64,000 nucleotides of DNA from Brevundimonas sp. (GCF_030704825.1 NZ_JAUYNX010000011.1:124001-188000), one strand, 5' to 3'. Positions 46,072-55,665 are shown, numbered from the stretch's first letter. Translations and numbers: made by a program. The notes: generated by a model from the letters alone, not told the origin.

Positions 46072-46491
46072 ATGACCGACGCTCCCGGAACGCGCCCGCC
46101 TCTGGTGTCGCACGTTTCGGTCGGCGTCAGCGACCTGGTCAGGGCCGGAGCCTTCTATGACGCCGCCCTGGCGCCGCTCGGCGTGCGCCGCGTGATGGAG
46201 CATTCCATGGGCGTCGCCTGGGGGCGGAGCTTTCCCGAATTCTGGGCCTCGCGCCCGCACGACCGGTCGGCGCCCACGGCCGGCAACGGCGTGCATGTCT
46301 GCTTCAATGCGCCGGATCAGGCGGCGGTCGCCGCCTTCCACGCCGCCGGCCTGGCGTCGGGCGGCCTCGACGACGGCCCGCCCGGGCCGCGTCCGGAGTA
46401 CGCCCCCGGCTATTACGCCGCCTTCCTGCGCGATCCGGACGGCAACAAGGTCGAGGCGCTGTGCTGGGTCGCGCCGCCCGCCGGTACGTGA
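46072..46491 (+). CDS. VOC-family (glyoxalase-like) protein
   Basis: This 139-residue protein has the two beta-alpha-beta-beta-beta halves of the vicinal-oxygen-chelate fold: HVSVGVSDLVRAGAFYDAALAPLG, GVHVCFNA, and the ending YYAAFLRDPDGNKVEALC. The metal-site candidates are His14, His93 and the final Glu. It could be a lyase, dioxygenase-like enzyme or binding protein. It starts four bases after greA and overlaps the next gene by GTGA, so these three form an operon. Confidence 0.88.
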   Translation: MTDAPGTRPPLVSHVSVGVSDLVRAGAFYDAALAPLGVRRVMEHSMGVAWGRSFPEFWASRPHDRSAPTAGNGVHVCFNAPDQAAVAAFHAAGLASGGLDDGPPGPRPEYAPGYYAAFLRDPDGNKVEALCWVAPPAGT

Positions 46492-47471
46492 CCCCGCCCC
46501 TTTCCATCTGGGTCGTGTCTGACGGCCGCATCGGCATGGAGAACCAGGCCCTGGGACTGGCCGAGGCCGTCCAGCGGCTGACCCCCGCCGATATCAGCGT
46601 GCGCCGCATCCGGTGGCGCCCGCTCTTCGACAAGCTGCCCTCGGCGCTGAAGGCGTCGTGGATGCTGGACCTGTCCTCCGATCCGACGGAACCCGCCGCG
46701 GGCGAGACCTGGCCGGACCTGTGGATCGCCACCGGCCGGGCGACCCTGCCCATGTCCGCCCGCGTGAAGGCGCGGTCGGGCGGGCGGACCTTCGTGGTCC
46801 AGACCCAGGACCCGCGCTGGCGCACCGCCGCCTACGACCTGGTCGTCGCCCCCGCCCACGACGGGCTGACGGGGCCGAACGTCCTGTCCATCACCGGCTC
46901 GCCGCACCGGGTGACGGAGGCCCGGCTGGCCGAAGGAGCGGCGGCGTTCGAGGCCGCCCTGTCCCCCCTGCCCCGTCCGCGCGTGGCCGTCCTGGTCGGG
47001 GGGCGGTCGAAGGCGTTCGACCTGACGCCGGGCCAGGCGGCCGAACTGGCCTGGAAAATCGGTGACGCCATTGATGCGGCGGGCGGCTCGATCATGCTGA
47101 CCTTCTCACGCCGGACACCCGATGCGGTGAAGACCGTGATGCGTGACGAACTTTACGGTGTGCCCGGCCTGATCTGGGACGGCGAGGGTCCCAATCCCTA
47201 TTTCGCCTTCCTGCGCTTCGCCGACCACATCCTGGTCACCGAGGACAGCGCCAACATGGCCGCCGAGGCCGCCTCGACCGGCAAGCCCGTACACATCCTG
47301 CCGATGATCCCGCTCAAGGCCGCCGACAAATTCGCCCGTCTGCACGCCGACCTGCGCGAACGCGGCGCGGCGCGGCCGTTCGACGGGAGACTTGAGGGCT
47401 GGGCCTATGCGCCGCTGGCCGAGACGGATCGGGCGGCGCGGGCGGTGCTGGAGCGGCTCGTCAGGTCCTGA
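46488..47471 (+). CDS. ELM1-like (mitochondrial fission ELM1 family) protein
   Basis: This 327-residue protein has IWVVSDGRIGMENQALGLAEAV, then IATGRATLPMSARVKARSGGRTFVVQTQDPR, LVGGRSKAFDLT and VTEDSANMAAEAASTGKPVHIL. This is the DUF1022 family, whose fold is related to GT-B glycosyltransferases, named after plant ELM1. In alphaproteobacteria it is sometimes next to cell-envelope genes. Start is the GTG at 46488, overlapping the VOC stop. Confidence 0.88.
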   Translation: MTPPLSIWVVSDGRIGMENQALGLAEAVQRLTPADISVRRIRWRPLFDKLPSALKASWMLDLSSDPTEPAAGETWPDLWIATGRATLPMSARVKARSGGRTFVVQTQDPRWRTAAYDLVVAPAHDGLTGPNVLSITGSPHRVTEARLAEGAAAFEAALSPLPRPRVAVLVGGRSKAFDLTPGQAAELAWKIGDAIDAAGGSIMLTFSRRTPDAVKTVMRDELYGVPGLIWDGEGPNPYFAFLRFADHILVTEDSANMAAEAASTGKPVHILPMIPLKAADKFARLHADLRERGAARPFDGRLEGWAYAPLAETDRAARAVLERLVRS

Positions 47472-47520
47472 CCGCCGGCCCGGCGTCGACAGACCGCCGC
47501 GACTGTGGCCCACTGAGGCC

Positions 47521-47958
47521 ATGTCGATCAGCCTGCTCGCCGGCCTGCTTCTCCAGACCGCGGCTCCGGCCCACGGTCTGATCTGCCTGTCCGACCCCGC
47601 GACGGGCGAGATCGAGGTCGTCCTGTCCAGCACCCGGCCGGACGGGCGCCTTGAGGCGAACCTCGACGGAAAATGGGTCCCGCCCCGGCTGGAGGACCGG
47701 CCCGAGGCCGCCGGCCTGGACTGGTACCGCTCCGGCGCGCCCATCGTCCGCGACGGCGTGCGTTACGCGCGTGGCGCCGACGGCCGCACCTGGTCGCCCG
47801 GCGGGGCCGTCGGCCGCTATTTCCGCCATGTGGGACTGCACGACGGCGCGCCCCTGTTCAGCGTCTGGCCGGGCGGCGACGTCGACCTGGCGGTGCTGGT
47901 GCGCCAGGAGGGCTGTCTGTTCGCCGTCTACGAGCGCGAGACCCCGCCCTCGCCCTGA
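47521..47958 (+). CDS. Hypothetical secreted protein
   Basis: This 145-residue protein has a short hydrophobic N terminus (MSISLLAGLLLQTAAPAHG) that is probably a signal peptide, and two Cys (LICLSD and EGCLFAVYER) that could pair. Repeated aromatic-Gly patterns (GLDWYRSG, GRYFRHVGLHDG) suggest a small beta-rich fold. No family is recognised. It converges on the Gly-rich gene 47961-48212. Confidence 0.65.
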   Translation: MSISLLAGLLLQTAAPAHGLICLSDPATGEIEVVLSSTRPDGRLEANLDGKWVPPRLEDRPEAAGLDWYRSGAPIVRDGVRYARGADGRTWSPGGAVGRYFRHVGLHDGAPLFSVWPGGDVDLAVLVRQEGCLFAVYERETPPSP

Positions 47959-47960
47959 CC

Positions 47961-48212
47961 CTAGTCGCCCCCGCCCCCGTCCCCGCCGCCATCCGAACCA
48001 TCCGGGCCGCCGTCCGACCCGTACGCGCCGCTGTCCGTACCCGAGGCGCCTCCCGCCTTGCGCCGGCTCGCATCGATTGCGACGCCCAGTCCCGCGCCGA
48101 TCGCCACCCCGGCGCCGATGCCGATGGCCAGATTGTCCATGGCGATGCCGATGGCCGCGCCGACGGCGATGCCGATCGCCAGGCCCACCCCGATGAAGCT
48201 TCTTCCCTGCAT
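47961..48212 (-). CDS. Glycine-zipper membrane protein
   Basis: This 83-residue protein has two glycine-zipper helices (FIGVGLAIGIAVGAAIGIAM and LAIGIGAGVAIGAGLGVAI) with small residues every fourth position. A low-complexity Gly/Asp/Ser tail ends in GGGGD. GGGAGG precedes the ATG at 48212. Such proteins are often stress-linked membrane proteins; function is unknown. Confidence 0.7.
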   Translation of the reverse strand: MQGRSFIGVGLAIGIAVGAAIGIAMDNLAIGIGAGVAIGAGLGVAIDASRRKAGGASGTDSGAYGSDGGPDGSDGGGDGGGGD

Positions 48213-48288
48213 TCCGTCCTCCCACAAGACCTGTGAATCGCGATCACGGTGGCATCGCGTCGGAGGGAATCAACGCCTAAATAGGGGC

Positions 48289-49299
48289 ATGAGCATTCCC
48301 AGAACCGTCCGCGTCGCCATCATCGGCTCCGGCCCCGCCGGCTGGACCGCCGCCATCTACGCCGCGCGCGCCATGCTGAGCCCCGTCGTCATCGCCGGCC
48401 TGCAGCCCGGCGGCCAGCTGACCATCACCACCGACGTCGAGAACTATCCCGGCTTCGCCGACGTCATCCAGGGCCCCTGGCTGATGGAGCAGATGCGCGC
48501 CCAGGCCGAGCACGTCGGAACCGAGATCATCGAGGACATCGTGGTCAAGGCCGACCTGTCGCAGCGGCCGTTCAGGCTGACGCTGGACTCCGGAACCGAG
48601 ATCCTCGCCGAGACGGTGATCATCTCCACCGGCGCCCAGGCCAAATGGCTGGGCATCGACAGCGAGGCGAAATACCAGGGCTTCGGCGTTTCGGCCTGCG
48701 CCACGTGCGACGGCTTCTTCTATCGCGGCAAGGAGGTGATCGTCGTGGGCGGGGGCAACACCGCGGTCGAGGAGGCGCTGTTCCTGACCAATTTCGCCTC
48801 GAAGGTCACGGTCGTCCACCGTCGCGACGAGTTCCGGGCCGAACGCATCCTGCAGGACCGGCTGTTCGCCCATCCGAAGATCGAGGTGATCTGGAACAAC
48901 GCCATCGACGAGATTCTCGGCGAGACCAACGCCATGGGCGGGGTCAACGTCACCGGCGCGCGGCTCAAGGACGTGCAGACGGGCGAGACCCGGGAGGTTC
49001 CGGCGGACGGCGTCTTCATCGCCATCGGCCACGCGCCGTCGTCGGAGCTGTTCGCAGGCCAGCTGGAGACCAAGCAGGGCGGCTATCTGGTGGTGAAGCC
49101 GGGCACGGCGGCGACCGCCATCGAGGGCGTCTGGGCCGCCGGCGACGTGACCGACGACATCTATCGTCAGGCGGTCACCGCCGCGGGCATGGGCTGCATG
49201 GCCGCCCTGGAGGCCGTCCGTTTCCTGGCCGAGGAAGATCACGCCCGGGCCCACCACCCGATCTCGCACAAGCAGGCCGAGAAGATCGGGGTCTGGTGA
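48289..49299 (+). CDS. trxB: Thioredoxin-disulfide reductase
   Basis: This 336-residue protein has the FAD-binding start VAIIGSGPAGWTAAIYAARA, the redox pair Cys137/Cys140 in SACATCDGFF, the NADPH-binding GGGNTAVEEALFL and HRRDEFRAERIL, and the closing GVWAAGDVTDDIYRQAVTAAGMGCMAAL. It keeps thioredoxin reduced in the cytosol. The protein is a little longer than E. coli TrxB (321), with a short C-terminal extension. GTG-free start at ATG 48289, preceded by GGGG. Confidence 0.97.
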   Translation: MSIPRTVRVAIIGSGPAGWTAAIYAARAMLSPVVIAGLQPGGQLTITTDVENYPGFADVIQGPWLMEQMRAQAEHVGTEIIEDIVVKADLSQRPFRLTLDSGTEILAETVIISTGAQAKWLGIDSEAKYQGFGVSACATCDGFFYRGKEVIVVGGGNTAVEEALFLTNFASKVTVVHRRDEFRAERILQDRLFAHPKIEVIWNNAIDEILGETNAMGGVNVTGARLKDVQTGETREVPADGVFIAIGHAPSSELFAGQLETKQGGYLVVKPGTAATAIEGVWAAGDVTDDIYRQAVTAAGMGCMAALEAVRFLAEEDHARAHHPISHKQAEKIGVW

Positions 49300-49306
49300 C
49301 CGCGGC

Positions 49307-50482
49307 TCAGGCGCCGGGGCGGCCGACTTCCTCGACGTCCATGGCGGTGACGCCCGGCGGGGCGGTCACGATGACCTCGGACGGCGGGGCCGCCGGCTCG
49401 GGCGGCGCCTCGAAGGCGGCCAGGCGCTGGTTGATGGCGGCGATGTCGACGGCCGTGGCCTGACGCCGTCCGCCCAGGGAGGCGACGCCGACGATCCGGA
49501 TCTGGCCATCGATCTCGACCGTGCGCATGGCGGTTTCGCCGGTGGCGGCGGCCTCGGCCAGCGCCGCGTCCGCCTCGGTCGCCGAGGCGATCTGGAGACG
49601 GGGGCGGGCGAGGCGGGCCTCGTCGATGACGGGCTCGCGTCCCGAATAGCGCTGGCTGAAGGCGGCCGGTTCCCCGTAGACGCCCTTCCAGCGATAGAAG
49701 ATGTGCGCGCCGATCTGGGTCAGCTTGTTCAGGGTCGGCGCCCACCACGGGTGGACGTAGTCGGCGTGATAGTGGGTCGCCGTGCCCACGCTGGCGGCCA
49801 CATGACCGGCCAGGGCCCGCTCGGCCACCCGCCGGGCGCGGTCCCAGGCCCAGCCGGCCGGGGCCTGGCCCAGGGAGCCGTCGCAGGTGAAGCTGAACTG
49901 GCAGCCGGTGGTCCGCTCCGCGCCCTCGAACACCACGCCGCAAACGCTGTTGGCGTAGTTGGGATCGCGCACGCGGTTCAGGATGACCTGGGCCACCGCC
50001 TCCTGGCCGGCGGTCGGCTCCAGGGCGGCCTCGTAATAGATGCCCTGGGTCAGGCAGCGCAGGGCGCGGCGGCGATCCTCGGCCGTGGCCGGCGTGAACA
50101 CGAACGGCTGGGCCACGCGCAGAAAGCCCGCGGCGTTCGGCGTGGCGGCGTTCAACTTCATCGCGTCGAGGCCGGTGGCGCCGAAATCGAGGGTCGGGCG
50201 GCCCGCCAGCGTCAGACTCTCCCAGCCCGGCGTGAGGCCGTACAAGGCCGCGCGACGTTCGCCGGGATCGTGGCGCAGGGCTATGGCCAGCTGCGAGGGG
50301 TCCATCCGATCCGTGATGGCCGCCAGTCCCCGGGCTCCCAGGTCGCCGTGGGTCAATTTGCGCACGACCTCGGCGCGGCGGTCGATCTCGGGGCGGGGCG
50401 TCGAGCTGGCGGCCATGGCGACGCCGAAGGCGACCAGCACCACGGGCGTCGCGGCGGCCAGCCGGCGCGTTCTCTTCAGCAT
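49307..50482 (-). CDS. SleB-type cell-wall hydrolase (paralogue 1)
   Basis: This protein of about 391 residues has an N-terminal signal or anchor helix (LAAATPVVLVAFGVAMAAS). A hydrolase-2 (SleB/CwlJ) domain follows, with CLTQGIYYEAALEPTAGQEAVAQVILNRVRDPNYANSVCGVVFEGA and TGCQFSFTCDGS. The Glu in YYEA is the expected catalytic residue, and HYHADYVHPWW is near the end of the domain. Such proteins cut cross-linked peptidoglycan. ATG at 50482 is preferred to 50533. A paralogue is at 55666-56757, on the other side of the large kinase gene. Confidence 0.88.
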   Translation of the reverse strand: MLKRTRRLAAATPVVLVAFGVAMAASSTPRPEIDRRAEVVRKLTHGDLGARGLAAITDRMDPSQLAIALRHDPGERRAALYGLTPGWESLTLAGRPTLDFGATGLDAMKLNAATPNAAGFLRVAQPFVFTPATAEDRRRALRCLTQGIYYEAALEPTAGQEAVAQVILNRVRDPNYANSVCGVVFEGAERTTGCQFSFTCDGSLGQAPAGWAWDRARRVAERALAGHVAASVGTATHYHADYVHPWWAPTLNKLTQIGAHIFYRWKGVYGEPAAFSQRYSGREPVIDEARLARPRLQIASATEADAALAEAAATGETAMRTVEIDGQIRIVGVASLGGRRQATAVDIAAINQRLAAFEAPPEPAAPPSEVIVTAPPGVTAMDVEEVGRPGA

Positions 50483-50748
50483 CGATGTCCAGGCGGTCCC
50501 GGGCAAATCCAGCTCCCAAACCCCGGCTGCCATGCCGGACGATTGTATCGGCTACGCGTCAAGGTGGGCGCTTTTCAGGCGGAAAAGCGCCGGTTGGTCA
50601 AGCCCGGACGCCTTCCAGGGTTGGAACGCGCCAGGCCATGTCTCGTGCGCCGTCCGTCGTCGATCATCAGCCCGGCGGGCGCTTCGTGGGTTGGAGTTAG
50701 GCGTCGGCCCCTTGTGCGCAAGGGGCCGACGCAATCGTCGCGCTTGCC
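50483..50748. other. Intergenic region with two strong hairpins
   Basis: This region holds two perfect hairpins. One has 10-bp arms at 50567-50576 and 50582-50591 (GGCGCTTTTC / GAAAAGCGCC). The other has 13-bp arms at 50701-50713 and 50720-50732 (GCGTCGGCCCCTT and its inverse). Neither is followed by a T-run on either strand. A small RNA or insulating terminators between divergent genes are possible. I see no convincing small protein here. Confidence 0.45.
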
Positions 50749-50773
50749 GGAACGCAACGGGACCAAATACGTT
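50749..50773 (+). promoter_or_regulatory. General-stress (EcfG/SigT-type) promoter of the PAS kinase
   Basis: GGAAC, exactly 16 bases and CGTT are found, a full match to the consensus of the alphaproteobacterial general stress sigma factor. It lies 34 bases before the ATG. Confidence 0.72.
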
Positions 50774-50807
50774 CGCTCAAGTCGCGCACGCGCGATGTTG
50801 GGGGTTG

Positions 50808-53800
50808 ATGGACGCGTTGGGGGACTTCGGCCGATTTTCCAGCATCGGCACCGCCGTAACCCGGCTGGCGCGCGTCAGGACGCGCCCGTGGTGGGCCTCG
50901 GCCCTGATCGGAGCCGGAGCCGCCGGCGTCGCCCTGCTGGTCCGCGCGGCCCTGGACGGCTTCTACGGCGACCTGACCGGCTTCATGATCCTGCTGCCTG
51001 CGGTGATCGTCGCCTCGTTGGCGGCTGGCCGGCTGGCGGGTCTGGTCGCCACCGTGGTCTGTCTGTTCGGCGGCTGGGCGGTTGTCGGCCTCGACGCCCG
51101 GGGGGCCGGACTGGCTGACCGGATCGGCGTCGTGGCGACGGTCAACTTCGTGGTCGTGGGGCTGTTCGTCACCGTCGTGGGCGCGGCGCTGCGGGACATG
51201 GTCGGGGCGCTGGACGCCTCGCTGGACGCACTGCGTCGTTCGAAGGCCCGCATCGACGACAGCGAGCATCAGCTGCGCCTGATCAGCGAACACGCCCCGG
51301 TCATGCTGTGGATGAGCGACCCGACCGGACGTTGCGTCCACCTGAACGCCGCCCAGCGCGCCTTCTGGGCCGTGCCGGAATCGCTGGAGGGATTCGAGTT
51401 CGCCTCGCTGATCCATCCCGACGACGCCGAACGGGTGCTGGCGGCGACGATCGACGCCGGGAACCGCCAGGTCCCGTTCGAAACCGAGGCCCGTTTCCTT
51501 CGCCACGACGGACAGTGGCGCATCCTGCATACCGACGCCCATCCCCGCATCGAGCCGGACGGCCGGTACGGCGGGATGATCGGCGTCAACATCGACGTCA
51601 CCGAGGCCCGGGCCGCCGAGGCCGCGCTGCGGGAAAGCGAGACCCGCTTCCGCCTGATGGCGGACACCGCCCCGTCGCCGGTCTGGATGACAAACGCCGA
51701 GGCCCAGGTCGAATTCGTCAACGCGGCCCTCGTCGATTTCTACGGACAACCCGCGGACCGCATCCTCGGGGACGTGTGGAAACTGGCCATCCATCCCGAA
51801 GACGTGGCCTCGGTCGAGGCGGCCATGGAGGCGGCCCGGCCGGACCGCCTCCCCTACGGGTTCGAGGCGCGCTTCCAGCGCGCGGACGGCGCCTGGCGCT
51901 GGATGCGCATATCGGTCAAGCCGCGCTTCGACGGCGAAGGGACCTTCCTCGGCTATGTCGGCATGTCGTTCGACGTCACCGAAACACGCGAGGCGCTGGA
52001 CGCCCTGGAGCGGCAGGAGCGCCGGCAGACCTTCCTGTTGAGCCTGACCGACCGGGTGCGCGACCTGGCGACGCCGGAAGAGGTCATGCTCGAGGCGGAA
52101 CGGGCCCTCGGATCCGAACTCGGGGCGGATCGGGTCGGCTACGGCGAAGTCGACCAGGAACGCGGCATGGTCTCCATGTCCCGGGACTGGACCGCCGGAG
52201 TGGTCAGCGCGCAGGGCGAATTCCGCCTGGAGGACTTCGGCGGGGAGTTGATCCCCGATCTGTCCGAGGGCCGGCTGATCCGCATCTCCGACGTCGAGCA
52301 GGATCCGCGCACCAGGGATGCGCTGGACGTCTTCCAGAAACTGGGCACCCGCGCCCTGATGCGCGCCCCGGTGATCCGGGGCGGCCGTCTGCGCGCCTTC
52401 CTGTACGCTCATCACTCCGGCGTGCGCGAGTGGAGCGAGGCGGAGGCCGAGCTGCTGCAGGAGGTCGCGACCCGGACCTGGACGGAAATCGAGCGCACGC
52501 GGGCCGAGGGCGAGGTGCGCGAGAGCGAGGAACGCTTCCGGGCCATCGCCGACACTGCGCCGGTGCTGATCTGGGTGACCCAGCAGGACCGCACCCGCGC
52601 CTTCGTCAACCAGGCCTATGTCGCCTTCAACGGCGGAACCTACGAAGAGGCGCGGCTGGCGGACTGGCGCGCGGTGATCCACCCCGACGACCACGAACGC
52701 ATCATCAGCGAATCCCTGGCCGGCGAGGCGACGGGCCAGCCCTTCTCGATGGAGGCCCGCTATCTGCGTCACGACGGCGAATACCGCTGGCTGAAGTCCT
52801 TCTCCCGGCCCCGGCTGGGCGCCGACGGGGAGGTGATCGGCTTCGTCGGCGTGGCCTTCGATGTAACCGACATCCGCGAGGCCCAGGCGCGTCTGCTGGA
52901 GTCCGAAACCCGGTTCCGCACCGTCGCCGACAGCGCGCCGGCGCTGATCTGGATGCTGGACGCCGAGGGCCGGCCCATTTTCGCCAATCGCCGCTACCGC
53001 ACCTTCTTCGGCATCGACTCCGAAACCCAGCTCGAAGAGGGCTGGAATCGCCTGATTCATCCCGAAGACGCCCCGGGGTTCACGAAGGCCCTGGAGACCG
53101 CCTTTGAACGGCAGGACCGGTTCGAGAGCCTGGTGCGCGTGCGGCATCCGGCGATGGGCGAACGATGGCTGCGATGCGAGGGCCTGGCGCGGTTCGACGG
53201 GTCGGGGATTTTCCAGGGTTACGTCGGCGCCAACATCGACGTCACCGAGGCCAAGCGCGCCGAGGAGGACCTGAAGCGCATCAACGAACTGCTTGAGGAA
53301 CGGGTCGGCGAGGCGCTCGCGGAGAAGGCCAAGGCCGAAGCCGATCTGATGCATGCCCAGCGCATGGAGGCGGTGGGACGGCTGACCGGCGGGGTCGCGC
53401 ACGACTTCAACAACCTGCTGACCGTGGTGATCGGCGCGCTGGACATCATGCTGCGCTCGCCCGACGACGCCGCCAAACGTCAGAGGCTGGGCGAGGCGGC
53501 GCTGGCGGCGGCGCGGCGCGGCGAGGGCCTGACGCATCAGCTTCTGGCCTTCTCGCGCCGTCAGACCTTGCGGCCCCAGGCCATGGATCTCAACACCCAG
53601 ATCCGCGAAAGCGAGCCCCTGCTGCGCCGCGCGGTCGGCGAAGCCGTCGAGTTCAAGCTCAAGCTGCGCCGGGGCGGGGCCCGGGTCAGCGTCGATCCCT
53701 CGCAGTTCGAGGCCGCCCTGCTGAATCTGGTCGTCAACGCCCGGGACGCCCTTGGCGACAAGGGCCGCATCGTGGTGCAGACGATGTCGTGCGCCGTCCA

Positions 53801-54494
53801 GGCCGGCGACGTGCCGGACCTGCCCCCCGGAACCTACGTCTGCGTCACGGTGTCGGACAACGGCTCGGGCATGCCGCCTGAAGTCATCGGACGGGTGTTC
53901 GAGCCCTTCTTCACCACCAAGGGCGTGGGCAAGGGCACCGGCCTCGGCCTGAGCCAGGTCTACGGCTTCGCCCGCCAGAGCGGCGGCGCGGCGCATATCT
54001 CCTCGACGGTCGGTCGCGGAACGGAAATCCGGCTCTATCTTCCGCCGCTGTCCGGCGAAGCGGACGCGACCGTCCCGGCGACGCCGGGGTCCGCCCGGCC
54101 CATGAGCGCGGGACGACGACTGCTGCTGGTCGAGGACGACGTCGGCGTCGCCGCGGTGGCGCTCGAACTGCTGGAAGGTCTGGGACTGGAGGTCAGGGCC
54201 GTCGAGACCGGGCCGCAGGCGCGGGAGATGCTGAAGCGCGAGCGGTTCGACATCATGCTGAGCGACGTGGTCATGCCCGGCGGAATGACCGGCATCGAAC
54301 TGGCGCGCCTGTGCGAACGCGACCACCCGCGGATGCAGGTGGTTCTGACCTCGGGCTACGCCGGGGACGATGTCGACGCGGCCTTGGCGGACGCACCCTG
54401 GCCCTTCCTGCGCAAACCCTATTCGGGCGAGCAGCTGGCCAAGGTGCTGGGAGACCTCGTCGCGCCGGAGGGCGCGGCGAAGGGCGCCGGCTAG
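50808..54494 (+). CDS. PAS/GAF hybrid sensor histidine kinase
   Basis: This 1228-residue protein has three or four N-terminal membrane helices (about 25-125). PAS 1 follows (ISEHAPVMLWMSDPTGR), then PAS 2, then a GAF domain at about 405-575 with ADRVGYGEVDQERG. PAS 3 and PAS 4 come next, both with the W-x-x-x-IHPxD style. A linker coiled coil leads to HisKA with GGVAHDFNNLL, HATPase with DNGSGMP and GTGLGL, and a receiver (VEDDVG, LSDVVMPGG, LRKPYSG). It senses several unknown signals. A perfect general-stress promoter upstream suggests a place in stress signalling. Confidence 0.93.
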   Translation: MDALGDFGRFSSIGTAVTRLARVRTRPWWASALIGAGAAGVALLVRAALDGFYGDLTGFMILLPAVIVASLAAGRLAGLVATVVCLFGGWAVVGLDARGAGLADRIGVVATVNFVVVGLFVTVVGAALRDMVGALDASLDALRRSKARIDDSEHQLRLISEHAPVMLWMSDPTGRCVHLNAAQRAFWAVPESLEGFEFASLIHPDDAERVLAATIDAGNRQVPFETEARFLRHDGQWRILHTDAHPRIEPDGRYGGMIGVNIDVTEARAAEAALRESETRFRLMADTAPSPVWMTNAEAQVEFVNAALVDFYGQPADRILGDVWKLAIHPEDVASVEAAMEAARPDRLPYGFEARFQRADGAWRWMRISVKPRFDGEGTFLGYVGMSFDVTETREALDALERQERRQTFLLSLTDRVRDLATPEEVMLEAERALGSELGADRVGYGEVDQERGMVSMSRDWTAGVVSAQGEFRLEDFGGELIPDLSEGRLIRISDVEQDPRTRDALDVFQKLGTRALMRAPVIRGGRLRAFLYAHHSGVREWSEAEAELLQEVATRTWTEIERTRAEGEVRESEERFRAIADTAPVLIWVTQQDRTRAFVNQAYVAFNGGTYEEARLADWRAVIHPDDHERIISESLAGEATGQPFSMEARYLRHDGEYRWLKSFSRPRLGADGEVIGFVGVAFDVTDIREAQARLLESETRFRTVADSAPALIWMLDAEGRPIFANRRYRTFFGIDSETQLEEGWNRLIHPEDAPGFTKALETAFERQDRFESLVRVRHPAMGERWLRCEGLARFDGSGIFQGYVGANIDVTEAKRAEEDLKRINELLEERVGEALAEKAKAEADLMHAQRMEAVGRLTGGVAHDFNNLLTVVIGALDIMLRSPDDAAKRQRLGEAALAAARRGEGLTHQLLAFSRRQTLRPQAMDLNTQIRESEPLLRRAVGEAVEFKLKLRRGGARVSVDPSQFEAALLNLVVNARDALGDKGRIVVQTMSCAVQAGDVPDLPPGTYVCVTVSDNGSGMPPEVIGRVFEPFFTTKGVGKGTGLGLSQVYGFARQSGGAAHISSTVGRGTEIRLYLPPLSGEADATVPATPGSARPMSAGRRLLLVEDDVGVAAVALELLEGLGLEVRAVETGPQAREMLKRERFDIMLSDVVMPGGMTGIELARLCERDHPRMQVVLTSGYAGDDVDAALADAPWPFLRKPYSGEQLAKVLGDLVAPEGAAKGAG

Positions 54495-54853
54495 CGGGTG
54501 CGCGCCTTGCGGGCCGCGTAGCGGGCGTCGCGGGCGGCCTTCTGCTCGGCCTTGGTCAGGGCCTTGCGCTCCTTGCGGGCGCCGCGGCGTTCGGCTTCGC
54601 TCTCTTCCTCGGCGAGGCGGGCGGCTTCCAGCCGGGCGGCCTCCTGCTCGGCCTTCTGGCGACGCACCTCGGCCTTGGCCAGCTCGTGCTGCTGGCGCAG
54701 CGCCTCCTTCTCGGCGGCGCGCTTGATGGCGAGCTTCTCGAATTCGGGGTCGGGGGCGGCGGGCTTGGGCTTGAACCGGGCCAGCAGGGCCTTCTTGGCT
54801 TCCTGCTGGGCGGTGAGGCGGTCAGTGAAGCCGGTCTGTTTCAGATCTCTCAT
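54491..54853 (-). CDS. DUF6481 family protein
   Basis: This 120-residue protein is fully charged and helical: MRDLKQTGFTDRLTAQQEAKKALLARFKPKPAAPDPEFEKLAIKR, then a Glu/Arg/Ala coiled coil and a basic tail ending KARTR. This is the small alphaproteobacterial family listed as DUF6481, of unknown role. Length is typical. Its stop overlaps that of the convergent kinase gene by four bases. Confidence 0.85.
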   Translation of the reverse strand: MRDLKQTGFTDRLTAQQEAKKALLARFKPKPAAPDPEFEKLAIKRAAEKEALRQQHELAKAEVRRQKAEQEAARLEAARLAEEESEAERRGARKERKALTKAEQKAARDARYAARKARTR

Positions 54854-55015
54854 GCGGAGGGCGTCGATGTCCTTGATCGTTTGTCGGGATAGGCGGAACG
54901 GCCGCGAGGCGAGCGTCGCTGGGCCCGGGCGCGTCGGCTAACCCTATATGGGCGCCGAAATCAAGGTTGCGAGGCGGCGAATCGCGCCGCCCCGCCCGCC
55001 CGATGCGAAAATGCG

Positions 55016-55201
55016 TCAGTTCGGCTTCTCGGCCTGGCCGACCGCGGCGCCCGCGGCGCCGCCCACGGCCGCGCCGACCGGCCCCGCCACCACCGCCCCG
55101 GCGATGGCGCCGGTCGCCGCCTTCTGTTCGATGGTATGGCCGCAGGCGGCGGCGGCGAGCGCCGAGAGGGCGACCGCAAGGGTGATGGCTGCGCGTTTCA
55201 T
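55016..55201 (-). CDS. Small secreted glycine-zipper protein, possible lipoprotein
   Basis: This 61-residue protein has a signal sequence (MKRAAITLAVALSALAAAACG) with a Cys placed as in a lipobox, though with Ala rather than Leu at -3. A single glycine-zipper helix follows (GAIAGAVVAGPVGAAVGGAAGAAVG). GGAG precedes the ATG, and a perfect general-stress promoter lies at 55230-55255. It is likely an envelope stress protein. Confidence 0.75.
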   Translation of the reverse strand: MKRAAITLAVALSALAAAACGHTIEQKAATGAIAGAVVAGPVGAAVGGAAGAAVGQAEKPN

Positions 55202-55229
55202 GACCGGGTTCTCCAAATGGCGAAGCCTG

Positions 55230-55255
55230 AACGCGATCCGGGACCGGCCGGTTCC
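55230..55255 (-). promoter_or_regulatory. General-stress (EcfG/SigT-type) promoter
   Basis: On the minus strand GGAAC, 17 bases and CGTT are a full consensus match, with the expected start of transcription about 20 bases before the ATG at 55201. Confidence 0.72.
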
Positions 55256-55665
55256 GGTTCCGTACGCCAAGTCGACGCGCCGACGAGAGCGCCTTCGAAG
55301 ACAATAGTTTCCCTGCGTTCAAATCAAACTTCCGACCGGCGACACCTGCACCGTGTCGAGCCTGTGTCGGGAAATACAGTATCGGGGATGTTCACTGATC
55401 CCGCCGACTAACAGCCCTGATCGACCTCACTCTGCAATACATTCCATCATGGCCGCGATGTTGCGCCGCACACCAATCTTGCGAATCAACCACATTGGCG
55501 CCACAAACGGCTGGCTTAAGGCGCGTCCTCGATAGCCGGCCCGTTCGCCGACCATCGATTTACCGCAAGCGGATCGCGACGCCGGTCTCCAGGGATTGGA
55601 GGGGGTCGCCCGGTTGCGAGACTACCCGGGGGCGGCATTGCGCCCTGCCGTACAGGACCGAGCCC
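55256..55665. other. 410-base gap without a supported gene
   Basis: The GC content falls in about 55300-55500. No ORF with good codon use, no tRNA and no terminator-like stem is apparent. The promoter for the following hydrolase gene is presumably here. Confidence 0.5.

Noticed and set aside
50601..50700. Small ORF beginning MSRAPSVVDHQ before the 13-bp hairpin
   Set aside because: It has no ribosome site and no family, and its composition does not exceed that of random frames.
50697..54326. 1209-residue open frame on the minus strand opposite the PAS/GAF kinase
   Set aside because: No motif is visible, its composition is that of a complement, and the plus strand carries PAS, GAF, HisKA and receiver motifs.
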